A DNA stretch of 64,000 bases from Callaeas wilsoni (taxonomy: Eukaryota; Chordata; Aves; Passeriformes; Callaeidae). Shown in pieces: positions 37,350 through 49,833 of the stretch. The translations under genes were made by a program, and so were the position numbers. The DNA lies in assembly GCA_013398955.1 (NCBI GenBank), contig VWPU01017854.1, positions 124,001 through 188,000 on the forward strand. The letters are read 5' to 3'. Position 1 is the stretch's first letter; each line of letters opens with the position of its first letter. Below the pieces are notes generated by a model. The model did not search any database. It had not been told where the DNA came from and saw nothing but the letters and a program-made list of their open reading frames with translations.

Positions 37350-37496
37350 TTTAAACAGCTGTAAACTTTCCTTCATCTCTTCTATATCATTAGTATTTAT
37401 TGTGAAGTCATTCGTGATTTTATTGTTCTCTGTGATCCAGTCTGAAAATCTCTGCAGTTGGTTTAAAAGTTGCTGGTGTAATCCTGCAAGCTTAGA
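37350..37496 (-). CDS. DST: DST rod exon
   Basis: This internal exon of 147 nt (49 codons, phase 0) encodes SKLAGLHQQLLNQLQRFSDW then ITENNKITNDF and ends SLQLFK. The FSDW tryptophan matches human FSDWVSEKSK and is the kind of conserved aromatic expected in a spectrin-type helix. Donor is AAA|GTAAGT. Confidence 0.92.
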
Positions 37497-37679
37497 CTAG
37501 AAAGGGAAGTTGTATAATTATTTATGCTCCTGGCGTCTAGTCACATTTTCTACCATATTCAATTGAATTATACATGTATCTTTATACTAGGATAAAACAA
37601 AGAAAAGCCAAAATCCTTTATTTTAGCCCAATTACCTTGAAGAAAATCAAGGCAAAAACATACACTGATAAAAACATAC

Positions 37680-37895
37680 CATTTCCAAGTCAACAGTGCA
37701 GACTATTTGTTTTGCTCGTCTTGAAGATCTATCACAGACCTCCAAAAATGCTTCCTGCAAAGAGTCATAGCTTATCTTTAGCTCTTTAAGTTTCTCTTCT
37801 GGAATATCCCTGTTACAAGACTTTAAGAATTCTTCTGCCAGCTTCACGTCCTTTTTTAGGATAATTGCAAAGGTAGCCAGTCCTGATTCAAATGA
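37680..37895 (-). CDS. DST: DST rod exon
   Basis: This internal exon of 216 nt (72 codons, phase 0) starts SFESGLATFAIILKKDVKLA and includes EEFLKSCNRDIPEEKLKELK. Human has KDMKLAEEFLKSLPSDFPRG at this place. Acceptor is tttgtag|TCATTT, donor is ATG|GTATGT. Confidence 0.92.
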
Positions 37896-38048
37896 CTACA
37901 AAGTGAATATATAAAAAAATGCATTAAGTTACAGGAAAAACATTTAAATCTGAATTGCTTTAATTACATTTTAATTCTCTCTTTTTAAATCTAAGGGCTG
38001 TTTCTAGCACCCATCACTGAAGTACAAGCATAAAGAACACTTACTTAC

Positions 38049-38195
38049 CTCCAGCTGTTCCAATTCAGCTTTTAGTATTTCCAGGCTGTTACTAATAGGC
38101 TGCTGTTTATCTAGGTGGTTTTTCATATCTTGAAGCACTGCCAAATGTTCTCGCATTTTCTCTGTTAACTTTAAACATTGCTGTACTCCATCAAA
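38049..38195 (-). CDS. DST: DST rod exon 1 after the b exon
   Basis: This internal exon of 147 nt (49 codons, phase 0) encodes FDGVQQCLKLTEKMREHLAV and ends LKAELEQLE. It corresponds to human ELQQCLQHTEKMHEYLTLLQ. It is the first exon of the shared spectrin-repeat rod in the window. Donor is GAG|GTAAGT. Confidence 0.93.
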
Positions 38196-38405
38196 CTGAA
38201 AAAGAGTTTTAAAAATAAGAAAAGGTTTTCCAAACTGACTTGAGAATATGCAATAAAAGTCCTTGGGTTTATTACGATTTATTTTAAATTTATAATCTAG
38301 TTTTTCAACCATTTTTCCAGTTCAACTGTTCTCTTCAGCACTCGGAAAGAGGCATGCAATTCCATTAACACAGGACACTGAGCACATACCACTGTTGTTA
38401 CTTAC

Positions 38406-41400
38406 CATGCTAGTGGGAGTGTCTCCCACGACTGCTTCTTTTGTTTTGAAAACAGGCTCGGTAAAGCCTTTGGACAGGCCTTCTGTCTTCCCATGCTCCT
38501 GATCACTTTTCCAAGTAGTGGTTGCATTATCTGCCAATGTTTTCTCTTCTATTTCTGATCCAAGCTCTGATTGTTCTGTAGAGGAAAGAGAATAAAGCCC
38601 ATATCCTTTGCCTTTACCCTCATGCTCTGTGGTGGTACCAGCAACCTGTGAGCTCATAAGCAAACCATGTAACAGCTCCTCTAACTTGCTTGTACTTTCA
38701 TCTCCAGGTGAGATTTGAAAAATTTCCAGAAGTTCAGCAGTAGCAAGCTTGGCAACTTTCGTGTCTGTTTCACTCTTCCTTTCATCTGAATCAGCTGTCT
38801 TTTGCTTGCAGGATTCCTGCTTCAGAATATCATGAAGAAGATCAGGACTTCTGCAATCAGGCCAAAGCAGTGAAGGAGCATCAGTGTCCTTGGGCTCTGT
38901 GCACAGCGTGGTAACCATTAATGCAGTTCTAACAGCATTGTTTATTTGCTTGAGATTTGACCCACTAGACATTTCACTTGCAGCCTGGGTGCTTCCAACC
39001 ATTTTAAGTAAATTTTGCATTAAAGTTCTGGTATCACAGTAACTTAGGGGTTCACCTTCCTGCCTGCAGTAAACATGTCCTATTTTCAATTTCCTTTGTA
39101 ATATATTCTGTAAGTCTTCCATTAGTGTGTCAGACACATCTGCTGATTGTGAAATACCTTCCTCTACTTGAAAATCTTTGCAGGGTCCCATTTCTTTTTG
39201 CAATGACTCCATGGACATTTGTTTCTTGAAACCACTTCCAAGGGAGGAAGTCTCACTGACCATGAAATTTTCTCCCCCTGTGTTTTTCAGCATCTCATGT
39301 TTGTTTTGGGCACCATAATCCAAGTTAGCCCCTATGCTACTCAGAATTGCAGAAGAAACATCAGTGGTATAGGTATGTTTCCCAGTAGGAAGCATGTCAC
39401 TTCCATCCCCTAATTGTTTGGCGTCCTCAATACTTCCTAAAGCATCTGGTTTTATGGGGGAAATTTCACTATCATTGCTGCTTTTGTTTTCTGGAATGTC
39501 TTTAAGAACACTGTCAGTATTTTGACAGTTAAGTCTCCCTGTTTCTTTAGTTATGCTAATCTCCTTTGGTTTCACTGTATCAGTTGGGGGAAAAGAGTAA
39601 GTGTTAAATTCACTTGAATGCATTTCTTCCATATTTAGCAGAAAATCCTTTTCATTCCGTATGCCCTTTTCTCCTCTTTCCATGTCCTCCAAACAGAATT
39701 TAGTTTTATCCAGTTGTGAATGGCTACCTTCTTTTATGCATGTTGCATGTTGTTTTAAAGAAGCAGAAATGTTAATATCGCTCTTAAATTCATCCGATCT
39801 TGCACCTCGAATGTCAAGGAAAGCTTGATCAACATTTACTTTTTCATTACTTGCAACAGGAGTTTCTCTATCAGCTTTAATTACTGTTGCATCAAATATT
39901 TCTCCAAGGTTTTCCATCTGAATGGGACTATTAGTTAGCCCTACGACATCACATTCCTTCAAGATATTTGCTCTATTTTTATTTTCTGTAAGAATTTCAA
40001 AATCTCTTTCTATTTGACCATGCTTCCAACTGGTGACTGGATGCATTGGGTCCCTGAGTGAACTATTATCACTCACATAACGGGTATTTGTAAGGATTTT
40101 ATTGTCCATTTGGGATGAACTTTCATTTAGTTGTTCCATATAATTTAATACTTTTTCCTCTGCAATTAGTGCCTCTCTCTGTCTTTGCCTACGATTTGAA
40201 TCTAACATTGCCATGGTATTACTGTCTTTATTCATGCTATCAGTAAAGCATTCTGAAAGAAGAAAATCTGTCGAAGTACTTTCATCATCATCAGTAGCTT
40301 GCTTTGTAGTTACGTAGGCTGTCACACTGATGTCAGATTCCACAGTACCATCCAGAAGCTGAGCACCTGGAACCCTAAACTGGGTTTTGTTATTTTCTTC
40401 ACTCTTAGAGGGCATCCATTTAGTGCCAAAGGTATTTTCAGACTGAATAGGCTCAGTCGTACCTTGTGACATGTGTTCACTTTTGACATAAATCCCATAT
40501 TCATCTTCTGTTTCCTGCTGTCTGTCTTCTTCACTTGTACATGAAAGACCAACGCATCTTTCTTCAGAAACAATTGACATTGATTCACATTTTAGTGAGG
40601 ATAGTTTTCCATTTTCATGGTTGGACTGGAACTGCAAAGTATATCCTGTCTTGTGGCCTAAAGAATAGCAGCAGTCATCAATATTCTGATTGTTTTCATT
40701 GCTCCTTTCTACATCTTCTACAGAAATTAACAGCTGGTCACCTTTACTTACACATTGATGATGCGAATAAAAAGTATCCATTTCATCTTCACTGTCAGAA
40801 TCAGTGTCAGAGTCATCATAACTATCATAATCCTCCTCATAATCTTCCCCCTCCTGTGTACCTTCAGATTCCTCCTCACACTGGTCACCTGCTTTCATTT
40901 CAATTTCCTCATTCCTGTCTTGTACTTCTGCTTCATGCATATTCCGCAAATAGCTCATGCCTCCTTCCTTTCTTCCTTCATTCTCCACAGTAACTGGTAA
41001 CTCTTGCTCCTTCTCTCCAAAACTTCCCATTCTTTCCCTTTCCTCAGGGATTTTTTCCATAGTTTTGGCATTTGCAGAAACTATAGTTATGCTTTCAGGT
41101 TGCCCTTCCACATTTACGTGAACATTCTCTCCAGCACTGCCTGCAAGTTCTTGAAAAGAGCTGGTTTCTTCTCTTAGGGTTATTAGACCACCTCTCTCCT
41201 CCAGAAAACCTAATGGAACTGATCTTCCAGCCAATTCTGGCTCTGGTGTATCATCATCCCCCAACTGCAAGGTATCAAACCCCTCATCACCTTGAGAAGT
41301 GTCAGAGGAATCATCATCATCATCATCAATTTGTGGAGTATCATAGACATCGCTGTCATCATCATCATCATCACCCTGAGGTGTTTCGTAGGCATCATCA

Positions 41401-43967
41401 TCACCATCATCCAACTGAGAGCTGTCCTCTTCAGAGGTCACCTCACCACATTCATGCTGCAAGCAGATACTCTCAAGCTGTGGGGTGCCATCACCCCCAT
41501 CTATTGATGAGTCAGAACTACTGTCACATGGCAGTAACTTGTGGAATATAAGATCACTTTCTTCCACTGTCAGCCTTTGTGCTGTGCTGTTACTGTCCCC
41601 CAGAGGTGGTCCATCATGTATGACAGTATCACCACCCAATGAAGGCCTGTGGTGCATGTCTATGCTGTCTTCTAGACACAGTTTATTCTGAAAATCAGAA
41701 CAATCCTCCAGGGATGGCCTTCCATGTATATAAAGACAGCTCTCTAGAGGTGGACCTGCATCATCCTGTAGAGGTAGTTCACCATATCCATTGTCTTCAA
41801 ACTTTAGTGTGACACCACATTGACTAACCAATTCTTCTGGAAGTCTATATTCAGTGTCTGCACTGATGGATGAACCAAGACTTCTCTGAAAATTATCTTT
41901 CTTGCTGTTATCCACTACCATTCTGCTACTGTCAGCTTGAAATATGTGAGGCCCATATTCTGTGCACCTTTCCAGCTCACTCCATGCTTCATTATCTGAC
42001 AAATCATTCACACTCAAGGAATTTTGTAATGTTTTATCATCCCTGTTTTCATTATCCAGACTGTCTCCCTCACAAATCTCTTCTTTTGCTGTTTCTGATG
42101 AAAGTCTTGTATTTGAGTCATTTGGAAGATATCCTTCAATGTTTCCTGGATTTGTCTGCTGATTGTTACTCTTACAGAGTTCTTTCCACTCAGAAACCTC
42201 CAAAAAACCTCTGAGTTCATTTATTTTCATGGAATTTTGAGTGCTGCTTACTACCTTTCTGAGTTCTGCAGGGCCAGTTAACAGCATCTCCTGTGTATAT
42301 TCTGATTCCTTGGTACCAAGAGTATTGCAAACATCTGGCCTGCACACATGGGGATCTTCTTGTGAAGATACATAATTCCCAAAATCATCAAATTGATTTA
42401 ATTTCCTGTTATTACAAGAATTCTCAGCACCTGAAAGATCACCCTGGACACTGTCTGTTGACTTTAGATTAATTCCTTTTGAGCTTACATATTTGTTACT
42501 AAACTCCATTTCTGACACACCAGCATTGTACCCAGCACTATCACCTTCCAGCAACATACTGATGACTTCTTGCAGCTGTCCATCATACAACAAAAGTCTC
42601 CGTCCAGTGTTTGCATCCATATAACTATTTACCATCAGGTAAGACATGAATAGTTTCTTAGCTTGATCTAGATTATGACATACAGGGTCTTCTGTGCCAG
42701 AATCTTCACGTTCCTCCTCACGGTCATGAAATACAGATGGTAGAAATTCGTAAGTTGATAACCATTTTGCAGCATTTTTGCAAGGGGACTTTAATTCTTC
42801 TACATTGGGCATTTTATCTGGTAAAGTCACATTAGTCAAAACAGATACAGTATTACTGTCTATAATTCCTGATTCTGCAGCCTTGTCAAGACTGATTATT
42901 TCACAAGTTTCTGGAATGTAAAGTGCAGCTATTTTCTTTCTATCATTCAGTATTTTGAATGCCAGCTCATTTGTAATCATGTCTTGGTGCAAAGAAGTTG
43001 ATACAGGGAATATTTCACCAGTGTGAGGCCAAATTAGTCCCACAAAGCCTCTCTGTGCTTCTAATACCAGCAGAGCACTGGTAGATGATATTAAGTTGCA
43101 TTGTACAGCTTCATCAACAGTCAAGCGTTGTCCTGAATTTCGACAAAGGATTCCACCAGTCTGAACCTGATGTGTGAGGATCCCACAAACAGTGTCCTGA
43201 TCTATCATCTCTTGTCTCATGGCCTCTTCCACAGTCATTCGTTTCCCTGAGTCAGGGTCAATGATACCTCCAGACATCAACTGAGCACCCAGCAGCCTGA
43301 ACATTGTTTCCTTGTCAATGAGCCCTTCATGGGCTGCCCTCAAAATAGTTACCTTCCTTCCACATTTGAACACAATTCTCCCTTTCTCTTGTGGTTTCAC
43401 AGGTAGGAGTCTTAACCCTGTTGCTTCATGTATTATGCTTCTATGAACCATCTGTTCAAGGGAAATTTTTTCAGCACAGTTGGGGTCTATGAGATCTTTA
43501 CATGTGTCTTGTCTTTCCAGGAGTTTTGAATATAATGTTGGAGAAATCAGGTTTTTCTGGAAAGCATTCTGCAAAGACAGCTTTTCTCCAGTAGATGGCA
43601 AAATCAAATACCCACTTGAAAGCTGATTCTCAAGAATTTTAACAGCCAGAGGTTCTGAAATTAGACCTTGTTCTAAAGCTGAAACAACTGGAATATTTGC
43701 CAATGATGATTCTGACATAAGCTTCTTTGCATTACTCAATTCTTGCAGCTGCAACAGAATCTGCTCATCGATTAAGGCATGAGCTTTAGCTTCTTCCAAA
43801 TCATAACACATTCCTAATTCTGGAGAAATTATTCCAGAAAGAATCAGCTGATTCTCGAGCAATCTAATTCCAGTGTCATAGTCAAGAAAACCTCTTAAAA
43901 TAGACTGAAAGACTGAAAGGACTTCTCCAGTTGTTTGGTCAATGACACCAGCAATGACTTTATTCAC
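38406..43967 (-). CDS. DST: BPAG1b giant exon: plakin repeats plus acidic tail
   Basis: A single exon of 5562 nt encodes 1854 residues with both ends in phase 0. It starts [20 protein letters not shown], close to human [20 protein letters not shown]. The first 420 or so residues are plakin repeats, for example [40 protein letters not shown] and [21 protein letters not shown] last plakin-like unit ([15 protein letters not shown]) lies near residue 450. After about residue 490 the exon is a long, poorly conserved, acidic and probably disordered region. It includes a 12-residue tandem repeat (residues 738-821) and an aspartate-rich repeat (about 836-916). The donor is ATG|GTAAGT. In human this exon defines the muscle form BPAG1b. 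No internal stop or frameshift is seen. Confidence 0.96.
41220..41460 (-). repeat. GAT-rich coding repeat, aspartate runs with YDTPQ units
   Basis: On the plus strand this stretch is full of tcatcatcatc, so the b exon reads runs of Asp. These separate related pentapeptides: YETPQ, YDTPQ, SDTSQ and FDTLQ. A second acidic block, [20 protein letters not shown], is encoded near 40795-40855. Human DST also has acidic YDTP-type units here, so the acidic character looks conserved while the run length probably varies. Confidence 0.85.
41505..41756 (-). repeat. 36-nt coding tandem repeat, seven units
   Basis: Within the b exon, residues 738-821 fall into seven adjacent units of exactly 12 residues: [72 protein letters not shown] and [13 protein letters not shown] leucine at or near position 4 followed by acidic or small residues marks most units. 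Divergence between units suggests an old expansion. I do not recall a counterpart in human DST. Confidence 0.85.
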
Positions 43968-45034
43968 CTAAAAGGGATATAAAAGAAAAGCTATCACTAT
44001 TTTTGGGCTGTATATTTAAAATTTTCTTTTGATTTTGAATGCATGATAAGCATTGAAACATGTACTTACCAGGCCTGGAGGAATGTTGTGAATGTTAGCA
44101 GCTCAAATGCGCAAGTGATCTATGTCAGTCATTCAACAGCACACGATGTGATAAAAGATTTAAAACCAACATGCATCTGTGAATTGAAAACCTATGCTTT
44201 GCATACATAAATAGGGTTAGTCAAAGACAATAGAAGAAATGATTGCAGAGAGAGCAAATAGAACATATACCTGAAAGGCACATTTTCATGCTATAAATGT
44301 CTGTGAAAGGTTAGAATATTTGGAAACAGTATGTGATTCAACACAACCATGCTATTCATGTTTACAGCATACAGCATTTCTGTATATACACTCAACAATA
44401 TGGAATCAGATACTCGAGCACCAAATATTGCATTTAGTTTGCATGGAAAGCATGAAGTCAGTTTGGCAACATTATTTTAACTCATTACGCAGACTCTGCC
44501 TCTATATGTGTATGAGAATACTCACTCCATATTTAAGACTAATATCTGTTAACAAATATATTCATAGTGTCTCAGATCTAATTGTATTATGTCCTCCCAT
44601 TTTCATACCCAGAAAAATTTTAAGAAAAACTGAAAGTAGGTCACTTCTAGGACATTTCTGAGTGATATATGGGAGAGATTAACATGTTATTGTACCGTGT
44701 CATTTTTGCAGCGGAAACGCAGACTTATCTAGCAGTCAAAGAATGGCTTTTAAGAGAAGAGTTAAGAGATGAATGATTTGCTTATCTTTCTTCATGCAAG
44801 GCACACATTATTAAGACTCTTCACAAAAGAAGTCTGATGAATAGAATGCTCATGTGCACAGGTAAGGTCACATACAGTATTTCATAGCAAATACACAACA
44901 CCTTCAGTCAATTAAATATCAAGTTCCTTCCACACACTGTTAATTGCAGCTTCTTCTTTTGCTGATCACGTGTGGTTTGAAAACCATGCAGTAAATCTCA
45001 AGAGAGACTGAAAACTAAGTTTGAATCTTGTTAC

Positions 45035-45167
45035 CTTTTCTTCCATCTTTTCATCATCCAGATGTGCTTCCTGCAGCTGCTTCAAAGCTTCGTTGGATAA
45101 CAAGCTGTAGCTCTCCTGGAGAGATCTAACTTGCTTTTCCATTTCATGTCTCTCTTCATCTGTCATT
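45035..45167 (-). CDS. DST: DST exon preceding the BPAG1b exon
   Basis: This internal exon of 133 nt completes the split lysine codon and then reads MTDEERHEMEKQVRSLQESY, continuing to LDDEKMEEK. It matches human MTDEERNELEKQVKTLQESY. The donor AAG|GTAACA is phase 0, so it can join the giant b exon or skip directly to the exon at 38195 (the a form) in frame. Confidence 0.94.
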
Positions 45168-45780
45168 CTATTATGAAGAAAAAAAATGGAAGAAGGAGAT
45201 CTCTGGGTAATTTGTAACTTGTTGAGAGTGATCTGCCTACGTTTACTTAAAAATGGGGAGCAGAAATAAGTACAAGTAGTCTAGAAAAAATACAGCCTAA
45301 TCACAAAGATGTTCAAGAAAGCTACAATCTGATTGCAGTTATTCAGGAAAAGATGCATTTAACCTTTGCATGGGCCTTTGTCTACTGATTACCAGTCAAG
45401 ACAGGTAGCATAACCAGCAAGCAATCATGAGATATCTCAGCAATTTAGTAACTTAAACCATCTGTTTTCAGACACAGATGAAACAATCTTGTGACAAGCA
45501 GTTCAAGCACTCATTTACTACAAATTTGTTAATTATTTTGACTTCAAATGAAAATTTAAGTATCTAATATTTTTAAGCTGACCAGAGGTATATAAACCAA
45601 GTCAAACTCTTGAAATAAACAAAACTGCATCAAGCTTCACCAAATGGGAAGACAAAAAAACCCCAAACTGCACATAAAATGCAATTAGAACTATAAGATG
45701 AGGATATTATTTCTTTTTAAGCAAATAGTACATATCAATTCAATTAATTTACATTATTTGAAAAATAAAAAATGGCATAC

Positions 45781-45869
45781 TTGTCACTGTGCTTAGCCAA
45801 AAATGACTGAGTAGTCTGCAGAGCTTCAGCTATTTGTTCTTTCTTGGTTGACATTTCATGAAGGGAAAT
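45781..45869 (-). CDS. DST: DST exon, spectrin-like helix
   Basis: This internal exon of 89 nt encodes [20 protein letters not shown] and ends FLAKHSDK. The lysine codon is split with the next exon. It is similar to human EEISTKKEQLSEALQTIQLF. Acceptor is tttatttttcag and donor is ACAA|GTATGC. Confidence 0.92.
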
Positions 45870-48305
45870 CTGAAAAATAAATAACCTGTGTTCAAGACTT
45901 AATTATGTACATAAATAAACAAATAAATATAAAAACCCCAAAACCTTATTTGTATCTGGGACTAATCTGAATAATATAGGAGCTTGATTTTTTTTAAAAA
46001 TACTGGCTATCCTTAGAGCAGTATTTTTTATCGGAATTGTATCATTTACATATGAGTAAGTCATTGTGGTATGCCTTTTGATTAAGCAAGCTGTTTTTAG
46101 AAAACTATTGGGCAAAACAAATAGAATATTTCAAAATGTTATTTAATGGAAAATTAACCAATCATTTAAAATCACTTGTCATAGTCGGCACAGTTTACAG
46201 CAGCTTTATAAAGGTTGTGTACAGTGGTTACGTTCAAGAAGTTGCTTACCGAAATGAGAGAAAAAAAATTTTTGAAAAAACCTATCTGAAGACCACAAGC
46301 CTTCATGAAATTCAGTAACAGAGACAAATGCAACATGAGACACCTGGAAAACTGAATTATGAATTCATATTCTCCATACTATCAGTGCTGTGTCAACCCC
46401 ACTAAAGGATTTGTTCTGGTAGATGAACTTGTGGGAATTTAATCTTCCAACTTTCCTGAGAAACTCCCTGCCATCTCCTCAAAGAAAAGCACTCATTTAG
46501 GATAAATAAAGGTATATTATCAAAAGGCAGTTCTGCAAGCTGGACATATTTTCAACACAGGTGCTGGATCTGGAGCTAGGTGCTTGGGCCCTTCATTCAC
46601 CTGGATCTGGACATAACCAATTCTGCCCTTGTATGCATTGTATCAAAGGGCCTGAACAGTCTCCCTTTGCAATCACCACCAGCAAGCCACAATCTCACCA
46701 CTTGTGCTGCTTGCACAGGAACAAGAGAACCACTGGATGCACTACGCAAGAAGACGAGGTGAGCAGGCTGAAGTAGCAGGTGTAATCATGAGATCCACTT
46801 TACACAGGGAACCAGCACCACCAGGGCTGCTGCGTGCACCCTGTCACTACTGGCATCAGCTTCTCTTCCCAGTACATGGCTACACCCAACAGCAATCCCA
46901 ATCCCCTGTGTGAAATATATTTCAGACGACATGAGCTATCAAATCACCAGTTTCTACATGTTTCTACAAAACTTGTCAAGGCACCATTGCTAGTCAGTGG
47001 AGATACAAACCCAGGCACCTCTGAAAGGTGCAGCTACCTCACCAGGCCACTTCACAAGGGCAGCAAAAACCCTCAGCAAACGCCCATCTCCTACAGGAAG
47101 CCAAGACAGCCAACTCACAGGTTACTCACTGGAGGCTCAGGCTGGACAGGGGAGATAGCACCCACACTTGCTGTGGTAAGCTGAGATGTCCTAAGGAGTT
47201 GAGTGCTGGCCCAACACTAATTAAGGTTTGCGGTGTTGTCATTAATAAGGACAGAAGAGGACCTGCATTGAATGCTTTTGCAAATCCTGATCCTAACTAC
47301 TAGCAATTTACCAATAAATACGTTCAAATCAATACAAGCTTACTTCCTCCTGTAGATATAGGGACAAACTCAGAACTAGCACTGGTCCTCTCTGAACAAG
47401 CTAGGTGCTGGAACAGTGGTCATCAGGATTGCCAACCTGCCCAACAGCAAGATAGATTTATTCACATGCTGGTCCAGTGGCTCTGGATGCACCAGAATGC
47501 ATCACCAAAATACAAACACAGGAACAGGCTGCCAAGAGGGCCAAAATCATGTTTGCATGACGACACATCCAGCCCTGTACTGAGGGATGTGGACAAGACA
47601 CTGCTCTGTACCTCTGCTGCTCACTGTGCAGGTATGCCTTCACCTACTGAAACCTTTTTAGGTGTAACTAAGCTATTTCATGGGGCAAGCCTAGCAGAGG
47701 AGGTCCTAGAAATGACAGGAAACTTCACAGATGGAAATTTATGGTCAGAGTAACAACTGTACACAGTGATGATGTCCTGTTAGATACAACGGCATCAAGA
47801 ATGGGCCATTCCAACAGCCTGTGGACTAGTGTGATAACAAAGAGGCCTCAGTCAACAGCTGCTGTACTTCCTAGGATGCCTCAGATTAACTTTTCAAAAG
47901 CAAATAAATAGAAACTTGGCCCTCAGGCCCCTCCTACCAACTTTCACCTTCCTGGTGCCCAAAATGCCATCCTGACAGGATGCATTCTCCCTCTACAAAG
48001 GCTGGGATATGGTGTGCAGGATCCAGTTTCTCTAAACCGATATTTTGCAGTGTCAGAATATGTCACACGCTAGGTTCTGTAAAAAGCAGTGAGAGCTTCT
48101 TCTTGAGTAACATTCTTGTGTCCCTAAACATTGATGTTTATTTACCCAACTCTCTACTCACAACCAAACGGAAATTATGTTGTGAGGAAAATGTGGATGA
48201 TGATTTGTAGGCGGAAAAAAAGTATTTATGGATTATTTTGGCATTTTAATCCAGGTAAAAACCTAAAAAGAGGAAGTGGTGTTTTATCGAAAGACATCTG
48301 TGTAC
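45870..48305 (-). other. DST intron with an unexplained GC-richer block
   Basis: The part from about 46550 to 47960 is visibly richer in G and C than its AT-rich surroundings. It has several overlapping plus-strand open frames of 60-116 codons with no recognisable protein. It may be an unclassified old repeat. Confidence 0.6.
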
Positions 48306-48440
48306 CTGCTGCTTAGGTAAATCTGTCTTTTCAGCCTTTTCTCCTTCTTCTTTGCTGAGTGTCTTGCTGAGGTTTGACACCCATTTCAGTAAATCCCCAG
48401 CTTTCTCAACATGTTCCTTCTTTTCCTCTTCCATTGATTT
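48306..48440 (-). CDS. DST: DST exon, first after the epithelial branch
   Basis: This internal exon of 135 nt (45 codons, phase 0 acceptor) encodes [20 protein letters not shown] then VSNLSKTL and ends DLPKQQ. It corresponds to human [20 protein letters not shown]. It is used when splicing skips the epithelial exons, leading to the neuronal and muscle forms. The donor is CAG|GTACAC. Confidence 0.94.
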
Positions 48441-49833
48441 CTGATGAGTGCCATGAATTGTAAAGAAACATGTAAATGCAAATTGTTGAAATATGCAACA
48501 TTAATGTCTGTAGAAATACAGTTCTATCACAATGTCACTATTATCACCACATAAACATAAAATTATTTCTTTTTTATTTATCACCATATGCATTACTATG
48601 ACACTTTGATGTAGGAACAAAAATACCACATAATTATAGACATTAACAAAATAATACCTTAAGCGATTTTAATTATGATAAAGGTGCTTATTCATACATA
48701 CAGGCAATCATTATAAAATGATTGATAGCAAGAAAAAGCATAGCTTCCCAGCCATTACTCAGCAGATAAAATCTAAAAAGCATTTGCATATGAAGTATCT
48801 TTGAATTGCTGCCTTTGCATTACCCTCAGGTAAGGATATGTACAACCAGTATAGCATAACAACATTTTGCACATTATGCACATGGATTACCAAATTACAA
48901 TTAGGAGAATACATTGCTTTCATGTCTACAGAAACAAGAAAAATAAAAGTAAGATACTTAGACATTTAATCTTTTTCTGAACAGGAAAACATACTCCTTT
49001 TCATATAAATATAATCTGTTAGGCGGACATTTATCAATACTGAGAAAGCCTGCTTAAGCCCTTCCATGTACCATAAGTAAAAATAAAAACATTTTATTTC
49101 AATGGATTTTTTTTTTAATTTTATATGTAATTGTAATTCATTTGCCTATTAAAGCAGAAAATAATTCTAAGAAAAAAAATAACATTAAATGAGAGAAAAA
49201 CTAAGGACAGGACACACAACTTTTTGGTGTAACCAGCCCATTAAAATTAATGAAATACCAGTGTGAGAAAAAGTACTGATGCATGTGTGCTTACTGCACT
49301 GCAGATTTAATCCTTGTATATTTTATTGCCACTCTTGTAAAACAAATGTTATCTGCAGACCAATTTGTAATTTTAATTTAAGTAACAGGTCACATGAAAT
49401 ACTACACTGTGCTCACTCACAAAGTGGGCAATGCCTTTCAATTTTTAATATAAGAATATGATTCTTGTCTCACCTAAATCTACCCACTTTGCACTAATAT
49501 TAACTTCACCGACCTCAGTATAATTTCTCATTTACACTACCTACATCTAAGGTAATGACAGACAAGGCCTTCAGGTAAAGACTGAACACATAGATTGCAT
49601 TTTGAAATTATGAATCTGCCTATCTATAAATTTCAGTTTTGCAATAATTAAGATCTAATTCCAGTTTCAGTGGTTTACGCTAATTAGTTGTTAGTAATAA
49701 TTAGTATTATAGCAACTAATTAATGCTAGAAAACACTATTTATGATTTTCCATAAAGGCCATCACAGATATTTTCCTTAACATTAACAGGTTTTAAAGCA
49801 GAGCCCAAAATGAGTACTAATATCTTTTGTCCA
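48441..49833 (-). other. BPAG1e 3' UTR and intergenic-like intron space
   Basis: The upper part should be the epithelial 3' UTR. The lower part is intron for the a and b forms. AT-rich with no coding signal. Confidence 0.6.
49444..49449 (-). other. candidate poly(A) signal for BPAG1e
   Basis: ATTAAA on the minus strand lies about 385 nt past the BPAG1e stop codon and is followed by a GT-rich stretch around 49405-49425 (read as TGTGAGTGAGCACAGTG). Other candidates are AATAAA at 49322-49327 and 49093-49098. Which one is used cannot be decided from sequence. The epithelial 3' UTR therefore probably spans about 0.4-0.8 kb below 49833. Confidence 0.3.

Noticed and set aside
40535..42214. Plus-strand frames of 110-150 codons opposite the b exon, rich in H and L
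   Set aside because: Shadows of the real minus-strand exon; the His runs are the complement of the Asp codons.
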